A stretch of 64,000 bases of DNA from Chloroflexota bacterium. GTDB taxonomy: Bacteria; Chloroflexota; Anaerolineae; Anaerolineales; Anaerolineaceae. A program made the position numbers and the translations under genes. The stretch covers positions 1-64,000 of the forward strand of contig SLTK01000009.1 in the NCBI GenBank assembly GCA_004347695.1. The letters are read 5' to 3'. The notes under the pieces were generated by a model, which did not search any database, was not told the origin of the DNA, and saw only the letters and a list, made by a program, of their open reading frames with translations. Below, piece by piece: positions 1-7,584 of this stretch; position 1 is the first letter of the stretch; each line of letters starts with the position of its first letter.

Positions 1-91
1 TTTTTCGCACAATCCCAAGCCCCGCCCACCTAACAAGCAATTACACTGAAAACTGACCCCCTCTAGCCCCTCGGCAGGCACGGACATCGCT

Positions 92-132
92 TCCCCCAGA
101 ATCCAAAATTTGGGAAAACACAAAATGGGGGA
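92..132. repeat. C-rich/G-rich hairpin, member of a dispersed family
   Basis: TCCCCCA at 92-98 pairs with TGGGGGA at 126-132. The surrounding text (CCCTC..GCAGG..CGC, then CCCCCA.AATCC) resembles the hairpin at 4788-4825 and the segment at 28790-28860. It lies just beyond the stop codon of the minus-strand gene 178-1140, so it may help end that transcript, but there is no clear U-run. The rest of 1-177 shows no gene. Confidence 0.4.
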
Positions 133-177
133 GATTTGTATATTTTCTTTTCTGCACACGCGTGATAAAGCGTAGCG

Positions 178-1140
178 CTACGACGAATATGTAACCGCCA
201 TATAGTTGAGGACGCTAAAAGAAGCCATGAACGTCTCCCAATTGCGCCAGTAAATCGTGCCGCCGTCCAAAATGGTAACGCCGGTTGGGTCGTATCCGAT
301 GACAATGACCGTGTGCTCATTGGGAGCCACCAGCACATCATCCCCTGCTTCAGTGCGATAGATGGCCGGGTAGCCCGGTCTGGTGCCAACGATTACCCAG
401 GCGATGACCGGGCGCCCGGCATCAATCTCCCGGCGGATCGCCTCGGCAGACATGGAGTAAACGGCGGTGGCGGGCACGCCGTAAGCGCGCAACAGTTTGG
501 CGACGGGATCGGCATGTACACCGTAGCTATTGGGCGGGATTTGACCGCCATAATCGTTCACATTGCCGACAAATCCCTGGTTCGGGTCGTCCGAAGATGG
601 CAGGGCATTGAGGAACTCGGTTTCGCTGATGTTGACGCCGAAATAGCGCGCCCAATCGACTGCGGAGCGCGATTCGCACGAGAGATTATAACTTTGCGGG
701 TAGCCGGTGATGTTGCCTATTATGACGCTATCGGATGGATAAACCGGTTCGGGCGGTTTAGGCGTTCGGGTGGGGGGAGGTGGCGGCGGGGTTGGTGTGT
801 TCGTTGGGACTTCCGTCTCGGTAGGCGTGGAAGTAACCGTTGAAGTCGCAGTTGCCGTGGACGTTGAGGTGGCGGTAGGTGTCGCTGTGATGGTGTTGGT
901 TGGCAACGGCAGGAATGGGCTGGAGGTCTGCGTCATGCTGCCAGGGAAAATCGGCGTGGCGGGTGAGGACGCTCCCACCACGTAGGAGATGGCTGCCCGC
1001 GCACCGCCTGGGAAAAATAAGTCTGCGGCCAGCGCACCGAGCAGCAAACCCATTCCAACCAGAATCACGACCAATAAAACAAAGAGAACCGACCACTGCG
1101 CCCTGGGCAGTTGAGCCGGAACCCTAAAGCTAGATTTCAT
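178..1140 (-). CDS. Membrane-anchored C39-like (papain-fold) protein
   Basis: A 320-residue protein with a short cytoplasmic N-terminus, one hydrophobic segment at about 17-42, a very Thr/Pro-rich low-complexity linker at about 70-132, and a C-terminal C39-like domain from about 135 to the end. In that domain Cys155 follows SYNLS, His276 lies in NEHTVIVIGYD, and an Asp (284 or 292) follows, the usual Cys-His-Asp order of peptidase_C39_2 proteins. The layout suggests an anchored extracellular cysteine peptidase or peptide-binding relative; the substrate is unknown. It stands alone, transcribed toward the window edge. TATAAT lies about 45 nt upstream (near 1180) and a weak AGAGG before the ATG. 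Confidence 0.75.
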   Translation of the reverse strand: MKSSFRVPAQLPRAQWSVLFVLLVVILVGMGLLLGALAADLFFPGGARAAISYVVGASSPATPIFPGSMTQTSSPFLPLPTNTITATPTATSTSTATATSTVTSTPTETEVPTNTPTPPPPPPTRTPKPPEPVYPSDSVIIGNITGYPQSYNLSCESRSAVDWARYFGVNISETEFLNALPSSDDPNQGFVGNVNDYGGQIPPNSYGVHADPVAKLLRAYGVPATAVYSMSAEAIRREIDAGRPVIAWVIVGTRPGYPAIYRTEAGDDVLVAPNEHTVIVIGYDPTGVTILDGGTIYWRNWETFMASFSVLNYMAVTYSS

Positions 1141-1302
1141 CAGGGAACCTCTGACTGTGCATCCGAAGCGTTGTCCTCAACTATTATAGCCAGGATAAGC
1201 CGGATGCCAATAAATTCCCTGACAGGTAGACGCTTCGGGGAGTAGATTAACCCCCGGGACAATGCCAAACTTTAAACTTCTCTATTTTCTAAAAGTAATT
1301 CA

Positions 1303-1349
1303 GCCGGGAACGCTTCACTCGCCCCAAAATATCCTTCGATGTTCCCGGC
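1303..1349 (-). terminator. Hairpin downstream of recA
   Basis: GCCGGGAAC (1303-1311) and GTTCCCGGC (1341-1349) form a perfect 9-bp stem with a 29-nt loop, 17 nt past the recA stop. There is no strong U-run, so it may be a weak terminator or an mRNA-stabilising hairpin. I see nothing else in 1141-1365 apart from the C39 gene's promoter region. Confidence 0.45.
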
Positions 1350-1365
1350 TGTCTGCCAACCCAAA

Positions 1366-2472
1366 TTAAGCTTCTTCCTCGAAACCGCTTTCGTCCTCAC
1401 CTGAGCCGCTGTTGCCAAAGGCGATGGGAATTTCGCCGCCTACAGCACGCTGCCGGACGGCTTGCTCAATTTTGTTCGATAGCTCGAGGTTCTGGCGCAA
1501 ATATTCTTTGGCATTTTCACGCCCTTGACCAAGTCGCACATCGCCGTAAGAGAAGAAAGCACCGCGTTTGGTGATGATTTCCAGCTCGGTTGCCAGGTCC
1601 AGGATATCACCGGATTTGGAGATGCCTTCGTTGTACATGATGTCAAATTCAGCAGTGCGGAAGGGGGCTGCCACTTTGTTTTTGACCACGCGTACGCGCA
1701 CTCGCCCACCGATGATCTCAGTGCCAACTTTAATGGACTGGATGCGGCGGATATCCAGGCGGATCGAAGCGTAAAATTTAAGCGCCAGGCCGCCGGGGGT
1801 GGTCTCTGGATTACCGAACATGATCCCGATCTTCTGGCGCAACTGGTTGGTAAAAATGACCGCAGTTTTGGTCTGGTTGATGGCGCCGGATAGCTTGCGC
1901 AGCGCCTGAGACATCAAACGAGCCTGCATACCCATGGTCGCATCGCCCATGTCGCCTTCGATTTCGTTGCGCGGCACCAGGGCAGCCACCGAGTCCACCA
2001 CGATAATGTCGATGGCGCCTGAACGTACCAGCGTCTCGGTGATTTCGAGAGCTTGTTCACCCATGTCCGGTTGGGAAACCAGCAAGTTATCGATATCCAC
2101 GCCTAATTTAGCCGCATAGACCGGGTCGAGCGCGTGTTCCATGTCCACATAGGCGGCGGTGCCGCCCATTTTCTGGCATTCTGCAACCAGGTGCAGGCAG
2201 AGGGTGGTCTTGCCGGATGATTCCGGACCAAAAATTTCAGCGATGCGTCCGCGTGGAATGCCGCCTACACCAAGGGCGATATCCAGCGACAGCGAGCCGG
2301 TTGGAATGGCTTCAACCTGCAAATGCGTTGCCTCGCCCATCCGCATAATGGATCCTTCGCCGTAGCGCTTGATGATGTCACCGAGAGCCTTGTCGAGCAT
2401 TGCCCGGCGTCCTTCGCCGAGATTACCGGACTGCGGGATGGATTGGGAGGGTGGGAGGGTTTTATGCGCCAT
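1366..2472 (-). CDS. recA: RecA recombinase
   Basis: RecA forms ATP-dependent filaments on single-stranded DNA, catalyses strand exchange and triggers LexA self-cleavage. The 368-residue length is normal. Walker [10 protein letters not shown] is at 82-90, the NQLRQKIG segment and the conserved core follow, and the acidic C-terminal tail ([10 protein letters not shown]) is typical. The ATG at 2472 has an AGGAG ribosome site just upstream. The N-terminus is about 20 residues longer than in E. coli, with a Pro/Ser-rich stretch. It is a single gene with its own SOS-type promoter at 2554-2581. Confidence 0.98.
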   Translation of the reverse strand: MAHKTLPPSQSIPQSGNLGEGRRAMLDKALGDIIKRYGEGSIMRMGEATHLQVEAIPTGSLSLDIALGVGGIPRGRIAEIFGPESSGKTTLCLHLVAECQKMGGTAAYVDMEHALDPVYAAKLGVDIDNLLVSQPDMGEQALEITETLVRSGAIDIIVVDSVAALVPRNEIEGDMGDATMGMQARLMSQALRKLSGAINQTKTAVIFTNQLRQKIGIMFGNPETTPGGLALKFYASIRLDIRRIQSIKVGTEIIGGRVRVRVVKNKVAAPFRTAEFDIMYNEGISKSGDILDLATELEIITKRGAFFSYGDVRLGQGRENAKEYLRQNLELSNKIEQAVRQRAVGGEIPIAFGNSGSGEDESGFEEEA

Positions 2473-2553
2473 ATCAGGTTGCTCCTTGTTGAGGGTCGAT
2501 ATTTTGATTATATCCAGAATTATGGAATGATTTGGAAAAATCGCCGTCTATTT

Positions 2554-2581
2554 ATTATAGTACATTTGTTCAATTCGTCAA
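2554..2581 (-). promoter_or_regulatory. recA promoter with embedded SOS-box-like operator
   Basis: On the minus strand TTGACG (2576-2581), a 16-nt spacer and TATAAT (2554-2559) form a near-consensus sigma-A promoter. The spacer ends with GAACAAATGTAC (2560-2571), one mismatch from the Gram-positive LexA site GAAC-N4-GTTC and placed where bound repressor would block polymerase. The first ATG is about 80 nt downstream. A second TATAAT lies near 2500. Confidence 0.75.
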
Positions 2582-2658
2582 GTTTTAGTAGAAAATTAGT
2601 CTATAATTAAATTGATTGCTTCGGTCACCACCTGTGGCACCGCTTATGGAGAAAAGCC

Positions 2659-2988
2659 ATGGCATACGATCACAATTTAGCACAATGCATCATCGAAAAT
2701 CTGCAGGGCGTGCCGGCGGTCGATGAGAAGAAGATGTTCGGTGGCGTTGGGTACATGATCCACGGCAATATGGCGGTCGGAGTCCACAGAAATGATCTGA
2801 TTGTTCGCGTGGGTCCGGAAAATCACGCCGAAGCCATGAAGCGCCCGCACACCCGTCCATTTGATATGACCGGGCGTCCGATGAGCGGTTGGTTGGTGGT
2901 CGAGGCGGCCGGGATTAAGGATCCTGCCGTTTTGGCTGAATGGATCCAACTGGGTGTGGCCTACGCTCAATCCCTCCCACCCAAATAA
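2659..2988 (+). CDS. TfoX N-terminal domain-like small protein
   Basis: A 109-residue protein of the TfoX_N type: it opens with MAYDHNLAQCIIENL, has the KKMFGGVGYMIHGNMAVGV motif at about 25-42 and ends in a PMSGWLVV strand followed by a helix. Full-length TfoX/Sxy regulates competence in Proteobacteria, but stand-alone N-terminal domains are widespread and mostly uncharacterised, so no competence role is claimed. GGAG precedes the ATG. TATAAT at about 2599-2604 on the plus strand, close to the recA promoter, is a plausible divergent promoter. Confidence 0.8.
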   Translation: MAYDHNLAQCIIENLQGVPAVDEKKMFGGVGYMIHGNMAVGVHRNDLIVRVGPENHAEAMKRPHTRPFDMTGRPMSGWLVVEAAGIKDPAVLAEWIQLGVAYAQSLPPK

Positions 2989-3019
2989 AACGAACCAATG
3001 CGAAAACCCATTCTGCCTA

Positions 3020-3048
3020 TTGACAAGCGGCCATAATCTCGGTAGCAT
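3020..3048 (+). promoter_or_regulatory. glnA sigma-A-type promoter
   Basis: TTGACA (3020-3025), a 17-nt spacer and TAGCAT (3043-3048). The predicted start is near 3055, about 350 nt before the glnA ATG, which gives an unusually long leader. Confidence 0.7.
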
Positions 3049-3054
3049 AAAGCA

Positions 3055-3402
3055 TCTTTTACAATTGCATACGGTGAGAGAGCGGCTGAACCTCATCCGC
3101 ATGGATGAGGCAACGAGGTGGAGGTTCTCCTCTGCGAAGAGGACGCTAACCCTGGCAACCAGGGAAAAATCGAACGATCAGCGGATGCCTTCGGAGCCCG
3201 GTCACAGGCTCCCTTCTCCCTTCCGAAAAATGCCTGGATGAAAAACTGGCGGCGACGCCAGTGACAAATCCGGCGTAGTGATCAGAAGCCTTGTCGTAGT
3301 GTTTCTGGTGTACGTTGGAAGGGCTGCCACCTTGAAATCGGATCATTTAATACGGCACGCCCGGCGTGCTGTTTTTGATTTAACAACCGGAGGATTTTGA
3401 AA
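3055..3402 (+). ncRNA. Long structured leader of glnA, unidentified
   Basis: The leader is dense in stems: CCTCATCC/GGATGAGG near 3090-3110, TCCTCT/AGAGGA near 3128-3143, CCCTGG/CCAGGG near 3152-3166, GGAGCC/GGCTCC near 3195-3212 and ACTGGCG/CGCCAGT near 3243-3262. The glnA ribosome site GGAGG is at 3389-3393. No consensus of a known class fits (the cyanobacterial glutamine riboswitch, M-box and T-box were considered). No open frame with a good ribosome site is seen inside. It may be a cis-regulatory RNA sensing nitrogen status. Confidence 0.5.
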
Positions 3403-4740
3403 ATGGACAACAAAGAAATTTTGGAACGTGTGGCAGCCGACGACGTAAAATTTGTTTCTTACCAGTTTGTGGATGTACTTGGCACCGTCAAATCGGTGGA
3501 TGCGCCTGTTTCGCAGTTGAAGGGCGCGCTGGAACGCGGGGTCTGGTTTGACGGCTCGTCGGTGGAGGGATTTGCCCGTATCCAGGAGTCCGACATGCAT
3601 CTGCGCCTGGACGTGGACACCTACGCGGTGCTTCCCTGGACGCCAGGCGATATGCGCCGCGCGCGGATTTTCTGTGACATCTTTCAACCCGACGGGACGC
3701 CATTTGCCGGCGACCCACGTGGTAATTTGAAACGGCTGCTGGCAAAAGTACGCGAGCGCGGCTGGGTGTACAACATTGGGCCTGAACCGGAATTTTTCCT
3801 CTTTCGCCAGAACGGCGGACAAACGATTCATCCGGTGCCGCATGATGTGGGCGGTTATTTCGATTTCTCGCCCAACGATGAGGCTGTCCGGGTACGTACT
3901 GAGCTGATGGAAGCGCTCGATCAAATGGGGCTTGAAATCGAAGTCGGTCACCACGAGGTAGCTTTGGGACAGCACGAAATTGATTTTCGCTTTGCGGATG
4001 CGCTGCGGGCTGCGGATAATGTGCTGACGCTCAAATATACCGTCAAGGCCATTGCCGCGCAGAATGGCCTGGTCGCTTCTTTCATGCCGAAGCCGATTTA
4101 CGGCATCAACGGATCGGGTATGCACTGTCACCAGTCCTTCTTCGACCTAAAAGGTAAAAACCTGTTCTATGACCCCAGCGATCCCTTTAACCTGTCCAAA
4201 ATTGCTTACGGCTTTATTGGCGGTCAATTGGAGCATGCCCGCGGGTTATCGGCGGTTGTGGCGCCGACGGTCAACTCGTACAAGCGGTTGGTTCCCGGTT
4301 ACGAAGCGCCGGTATATGTCGGCTGGGCGCAGACCAACCGGTCAGCTTTGATCCGCATCCCGCGTTATACGCCCGGGCAGGAAAGTGCAGTGCGCGCTGA
4401 ACTGCGCTGCCCGGATCCGTCTTGCAACCCATATCTGGCCTTGACTGCCATGTTGACTGCAGCGCTGGACGGCATCGATCATGAAATCAAACCGCCTACG
4501 CCGCTCAACAATATCAACGTGTATGAGTTGAACCGCGAGGAAAGGGAAGAATTGGGCGTGGCAGAATTGCCGGGTTCGCTCAAGGAAGCATTAGATGAGT
4601 TCGAGCGCGATGAAGTGGTCAAGAGCGGATTCTCGCCCAGCCTGTATGAGAGCTTTGTGCGCGCCAAGCGCAGTGAGTGGGATGACTATCGCATCCATGT
4701 GACCGATTGGGAAATCAACAATTTCCTGCAGACGGCGTAG
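3403..4740 (+). CDS. glnA: Glutamine synthetase, type I (GSI-alpha-like)
   Basis: It makes glutamine from glutamate, ammonia and ATP, the main entry of ammonium into metabolism. The 445 residues match the shorter GSI-alpha form. WFDGSSVEGFARIQESD is at about 48-64 and includes Arg59, equivalent to the feedback-inhibition arginine of Bacillus enzymes. The INGSGMHCHQSFF nucleotide loop, NRSALIRIPRY and the glutamate-flap region follow. The adenylylation motif NLYDLP of GSI-beta is absent (NVYELNREE instead), so GlnE-type control is unlikely. The ATG at 3403 is preferred over an upstream TTG because GGAGG ends nine bases before it. Confidence 0.97.
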   Translation: MDNKEILERVAADDVKFVSYQFVDVLGTVKSVDAPVSQLKGALERGVWFDGSSVEGFARIQESDMHLRLDVDTYAVLPWTPGDMRRARIFCDIFQPDGTPFAGDPRGNLKRLLAKVRERGWVYNIGPEPEFFLFRQNGGQTIHPVPHDVGGYFDFSPNDEAVRVRTELMEALDQMGLEIEVGHHEVALGQHEIDFRFADALRAADNVLTLKYTVKAIAAQNGLVASFMPKPIYGINGSGMHCHQSFFDLKGKNLFYDPSDPFNLSKIAYGFIGGQLEHARGLSAVVAPTVNSYKRLVPGYEAPVYVGWAQTNRSALIRIPRYTPGQESAVRAELRCPDPSCNPYLALTAMLTAALDGIDHEIKPPTPLNNINVYELNREEREELGVAELPGSLKEALDEFERDEVVKSGFSPSLYESFVRAKRSEWDDYRIHVTDWEINNFLQTA

Positions 4741-4787
4741 ATAGACTCCCTTCGCTCCTTCGATAAACTCACTCGCAGAGTGCACAG

Positions 4788-4825
4788 CCTCCCCCAAAAT
4801 CCGAAAACATGGATTTTAGGGGAGG
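4788..4825. terminator. Strong palindrome between convergent glnA and ttuA
   Basis: CCTCCCCCAAAATCC (4788-4802) pairs with GGATTTTAGGGGAGG (4811-4825): 15-bp arms, one mismatch, 8-nt loop. Its position between two convergent genes suits a bidirectional terminator. The right arm recurs exactly as CATGGATTTTAGGGGAG at 28843-28859, so it is also part of a dispersed repeat family. Confidence 0.6.
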
Positions 4826-4854
4826 CATAAGTCCAAAACGCGCCCGAAAATTCC

Positions 4855-5796
4855 TTATTCGGCTCGGGCGTTCTCCAGCAGGCGGCACAGGCTGCACAGC
4901 CCGCCGGTAGTGGTGGGCTGCCCGCAGGAGGAGCAAGGCTGCAGGTCAAGATCCTCTTCCGCGATTTCCTCCAATGGGAAGAAACCGTCCTCACGCGCCT
5001 GTAGGAAGCCAAGCATGAAGCGCAATTTTGCGCCGGGCTGATTTTCCTCCAACTGATTGAGCAGGTTTTTATATTCGATTTGTTTGCTGCCCACCGCGTA
5101 GGGACATTCATCCTCGATGTAATTTATTCCGCGCAACAGGGCATAGGCCGCCGTCTCCCGTTCGGTGAAACGGCAAAAGGGCTTGACCTTGCGGGCAAAG
5201 CCGTCCTTTTCTGGCAGATACGGCGCTTGCCGCCGTAACTGGCGAATGTTCCAACCCAGCACGTTGCCGAAAAGGAAAGCGGCTTCATCATCTAAATTAT
5301 GCGCGGTCGCCAGTACATCGAACCCTAACTCACGGGCGGTACGATTCATCGTATGGCGTTTGACCAGCCCGCAAACGGCGCATGGTTTTGATCGTCCGCG
5401 GCGGCTAACCTGTGCCAGTTCCGGAATGGTTTGGCCAAATTCTTCCTCGACATTGACGATGTGTAGCGGCAGGCCGCGCTCGGCGGCAAACTCGCGGGCA
5501 TATTGCTCGGACAGGTCCGAGTATTCGGTTTCACGGGCAATACCCAGGTGAATGTACATACCGGCAGTCTGGTAACCCAGCCGCCAGAGTACGTCCCAGA
5601 GTGCCAGTGAATCTTTACCGCCGCTGACCGCCACCAGAACCTGCTCGCGGCGATTGAACATTTCATATTTTTCGATGAAACGCTGGGTCTGGTCGATGAT
5701 CCATTCCAGGTAGTGGTCTTTGCACAATGCCAGACGGTGTTGGCGCATGCGGATGGCCGCCTTCTGTCCGCAGGTGTTGCAAATCATGGTGGTCAT
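4855..5796 (-). CDS. ttuA: TtuA-like tRNA 2-thiolation enzyme (TtcA/Ncs6 family)
   Basis: This PP-loop ATPase family adenylates a tRNA uridine and replaces oxygen with sulfur. The N-terminal zinc motif CNTCG (Cys6, Cys9) with a later Cys/His pair, the PP-loop SGGKDS at 58-63, the central CAVCG followed by ATAHNLDDEA, a further Cys in DECPYAVG (third cluster ligand in TtuA enzymes) and a C-terminal CSSCG...CSLC finger match the TtuA two-finger, Fe-S architecture. The gene overlaps a ubiquitin-like sulfur-carrier gene by 4 nt (ATGA), as expected for TtuA/TtuB, which makes 5-methyl-2-thiouridine 54 in Thermus. The target base here is inferred. Confidence 0.87.
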   Translation of the reverse strand: MTTMICNTCGQKAAIRMRQHRLALCKDHYLEWIIDQTQRFIEKYEMFNRREQVLVAVSGGKDSLALWDVLWRLGYQTAGMYIHLGIARETEYSDLSEQYAREFAAERGLPLHIVNVEEEFGQTIPELAQVSRRGRSKPCAVCGLVKRHTMNRTARELGFDVLATAHNLDDEAAFLFGNVLGWNIRQLRRQAPYLPEKDGFARKVKPFCRFTERETAAYALLRGINYIEDECPYAVGSKQIEYKNLLNQLEENQPGAKLRFMLGFLQAREDGFFPLEEIAEEDLDLQPCSSCGQPTTTGGLCSLCRLLENARAE

Positions 5797-5993
5797 GATG
5801 CCCCTCCGGATATTGCCGAGACTATTTTGACCGTCTCGCCATTGCGCAGCGAGTCATTTTCAGTAAGCAGCTCTCCATCACGCACCACCAGGTGTGATTC
5901 GGGGGAGAGGTTAAGTTGCTTGAGCGCGTCTTTTACCGATAAAGTGCCTTCCAACTGAAATTCCTGCCGGCGCAGGATAAGAATGACAGGCAT
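5793..5993 (-). CDS. ttuB: TtuB/ThiS/MoaD-like sulfur-carrier protein
   Basis: A 66-residue beta-grasp protein (VILILRRQ, LEGTLSVKDALKQL, SHLVVRDGELLTENDSLRNGETVKIV) of the ThiS/MoaD superfamily. Its C-terminal glycine would be adenylated and thiocarboxylated to donate sulfur to the adjacent TtuA-like enzyme. The start at 5993 is chosen because GGAGGTGG lies directly before it; an upstream in-frame ATG at 6005 would put that site inside the gene. Unusually the protein ends SGGAS, two residues beyond the diglycine, so trimming may be required. The TGA overlaps the ttuA ATG. Confidence 0.82.
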   Translation of the reverse strand: MPVILILRRQEFQLEGTLSVKDALKQLNLSPESHLVVRDGELLTENDSLRNGETVKIVSAISGGAS

Positions 5994-6047
5994 AACCACC
6001 TCCAAATATCAAGGTGGACTCATTGTAACATGCCGGCCTGCAGGAAA

Positions 6048-6782
6048 TTACGGCTCTATCTGATCCTGGACGCATAACAACCAGTCACGGGTGATGCCGC
6101 CTGGTTCTGACCTGGTTATTGCCAAAATGGGCAGCGTCCACTGGTCGCTGGCAATGCCCGTCATGGCAATTTGTCGGACGGTCGAATCCAGCCAGCGAGC
6201 CGGCACAAATCCGATCGCCAGCGGATCGGCTGCCACCGCTTCGAGCATGGCTGCCGGGTTGGGGGCGATGCGAGCAGTGGTCGCGATTGGCAAGTCTGCC
6301 AGCAACGTAGAGGTTAGCAGCAATTGGGCATCGTCGCCAGCAGGATAAACCCAGGTCTGAACTGCGCCTGAAGAAGCGCCTTCCGCGTCAGTCCAGACGG
6401 CAGCTTGCCCGCTGTAAAAATCTTTCAGTTGAGCGGCATCCAGGGTATCGACCGGGTTTTCCGGGTTGACGATTACTGCGAGCATATCCTTCCCGATTTC
6501 AAATGGCGCAGCGCTCGCGGGCGCTAAACTGGACCAGCGCAGCAAAACATCACCATCCTCCAGCGACTGGTCTGTTACCGCAGTGGACTGCACGCTCAGA
6601 GTCAACCCCTGAGTTTGCTGTGCGCATTCTGCCATGGCGGGACGCAGCCATTCGAGGGACCGGGTTATTTCAATGCGTAAGGCCGTGGGGGTAGGCGCTG
6701 GATCGCCTGGCGGCTGAGTCGCGCAGCCAGTGATCAGTCCGGCCACCAATGCCAGGATGAAGACCCTAGACATAGGCAACAA
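6048..6782 (-). CDS. Periplasmic-binding-protein-like lipoprotein
   Basis: A 244-residue protein with a lipoprotein signal: hydrophobic stretch, then the lipobox LITGC with Cys20, then a Pro/Thr-rich spacer. The mature part resembles a small substrate-binding fold of the phosphate/molybdate-binding type (LLRWSSLAPAS, FEIGKDMLAVIVNPENPVDTL, LKDFYSGQAAVWTDA), where a GxDxLAVIVNPxNPV strand and an LxxIFxG helix are typical of PstS-like proteins. No permease genes are adjacent, so the ligand is unknown. It overlaps uppP by 17 nt and lies 54 nt before ttuB in the same operon. Confidence 0.7.
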   Translation of the reverse strand: MLPMSRVFILALVAGLITGCATQPPGDPAPTPTALRIEITRSLEWLRPAMAECAQQTQGLTLSVQSTAVTDQSLEDGDVLLRWSSLAPASAAPFEIGKDMLAVIVNPENPVDTLDAAQLKDFYSGQAAVWTDAEGASSGAVQTWVYPAGDDAQLLLTSTLLADLPIATTARIAPNPAAMLEAVAADPLAIGFVPARWLDSTVRQIAMTGIASDQWTLPILAITRSEPGGITRDWLLCVQDQIEP

Positions 6783-7584
6783 GGAGAACCGCTATAGCCA
6801 AAGCGGTGCAGTAGGCAGCAAAAATGTAAAGCGGCCGGCGGGTGAGGAATGCCAGCAGCCAGCGGATGGCAAAGTAGCCAACAACAGCGGCAGCGATGAC
6901 ACCGGCAGCGATGGCGGGCAAAATGCTGGCTAAATCAGGGATATCCAACAAATCCAACAGGCTGAATGCGCCTGCAGCCAGCATAACCGGGATTGACATC
7001 AAGAAAGAAAACCGAGCGGCTGCCGGCCGGTCGAGGTTGCGAGACATGCCGCCACTGATGGTGGCGCCGGAGCGCGAAATGCCCGGGAAGAGCGCCAATG
7101 CCTGGGCAAAACCAATCCAGAGCGCATCTTTCCATGTCAGTGAAGTGACGCCGCGGTTGCGTTTGCCTATCTTTTCCGCAATAATCAGTAGCAGTGCGGT
7201 CACCAGCAGGAAAAGCGCCGTTACCGGAGCATCTTTGAATACAGCTTCAACCATATCCTTGATCAGCAGGCCGATCACTCCCGCAGGAATCGTCGCCAGC
7301 ACCAGCAGCCAACCCAGGCGGGCAGCAGGTGCGCCAAAGGGTTTTCCGCTGCGCAGCCCATTCCAGACTGCACTGAGTATCTCCCACAGGTCGTGCCGGA
7401 AATAATAGATAACCGCAGCCAATGTGCCAAGCTGAACCAGCACATCAAACGGGAAGACTACGGCTTCATCCAGCTTCCAGCCGAACAGGTAGGGAACAAT
7501 CACCAGGTGTGCGGAACTGGAAACCGGCAGAAATTCGGTCAAACCCTGAATGATACCGAGAATAACAGCTTGAAGGATGGTCAT
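6766..7584 (-). CDS. uppP: Undecaprenyl-diphosphatase UppP/BacA
   Basis: An integral membrane enzyme that dephosphorylates undecaprenyl diphosphate to recycle the lipid carrier of cell-wall glycan synthesis. Its 272 residues match the BacA family. The first conserved motif GLTEFLPVSSSAHL (14-27) and the second, PGISRSG (167-173), are intact, and about eight hydrophobic segments are seen. The ATG overlaps the tgt stop by 4 nt, so the pair is translationally coupled. Confidence 0.96.
   Translation of the reverse strand: MTILQAVILGIIQGLTEFLPVSSSAHLVIVPYLFGWKLDEAVVFPFDVLVQLGTLAAVIYYFRHDLWEILSAVWNGLRSGKPFGAPAARLGWLLVLATIPAGVIGLLIKDMVEAVFKDAPVTALFLLVTALLLIIAEKIGKRNRGVTSLTWKDALWIGFAQALALFPGISRSGATISGGMSRNLDRPAAARFSFLMSIPVMLAAGAFSLLDLLDIPDLASILPAIAAGVIAAAVVGYFAIRWLLAFLTRRPLYIFAAYCTALAIAVLLVAYV

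Noticed and set aside
3055-3402. Known riboswitch class (M-box, glutamine, T-box) in the glnA leader
   Set aside because: Short phrases resemble M-box text, but the conserved core and order do not match.
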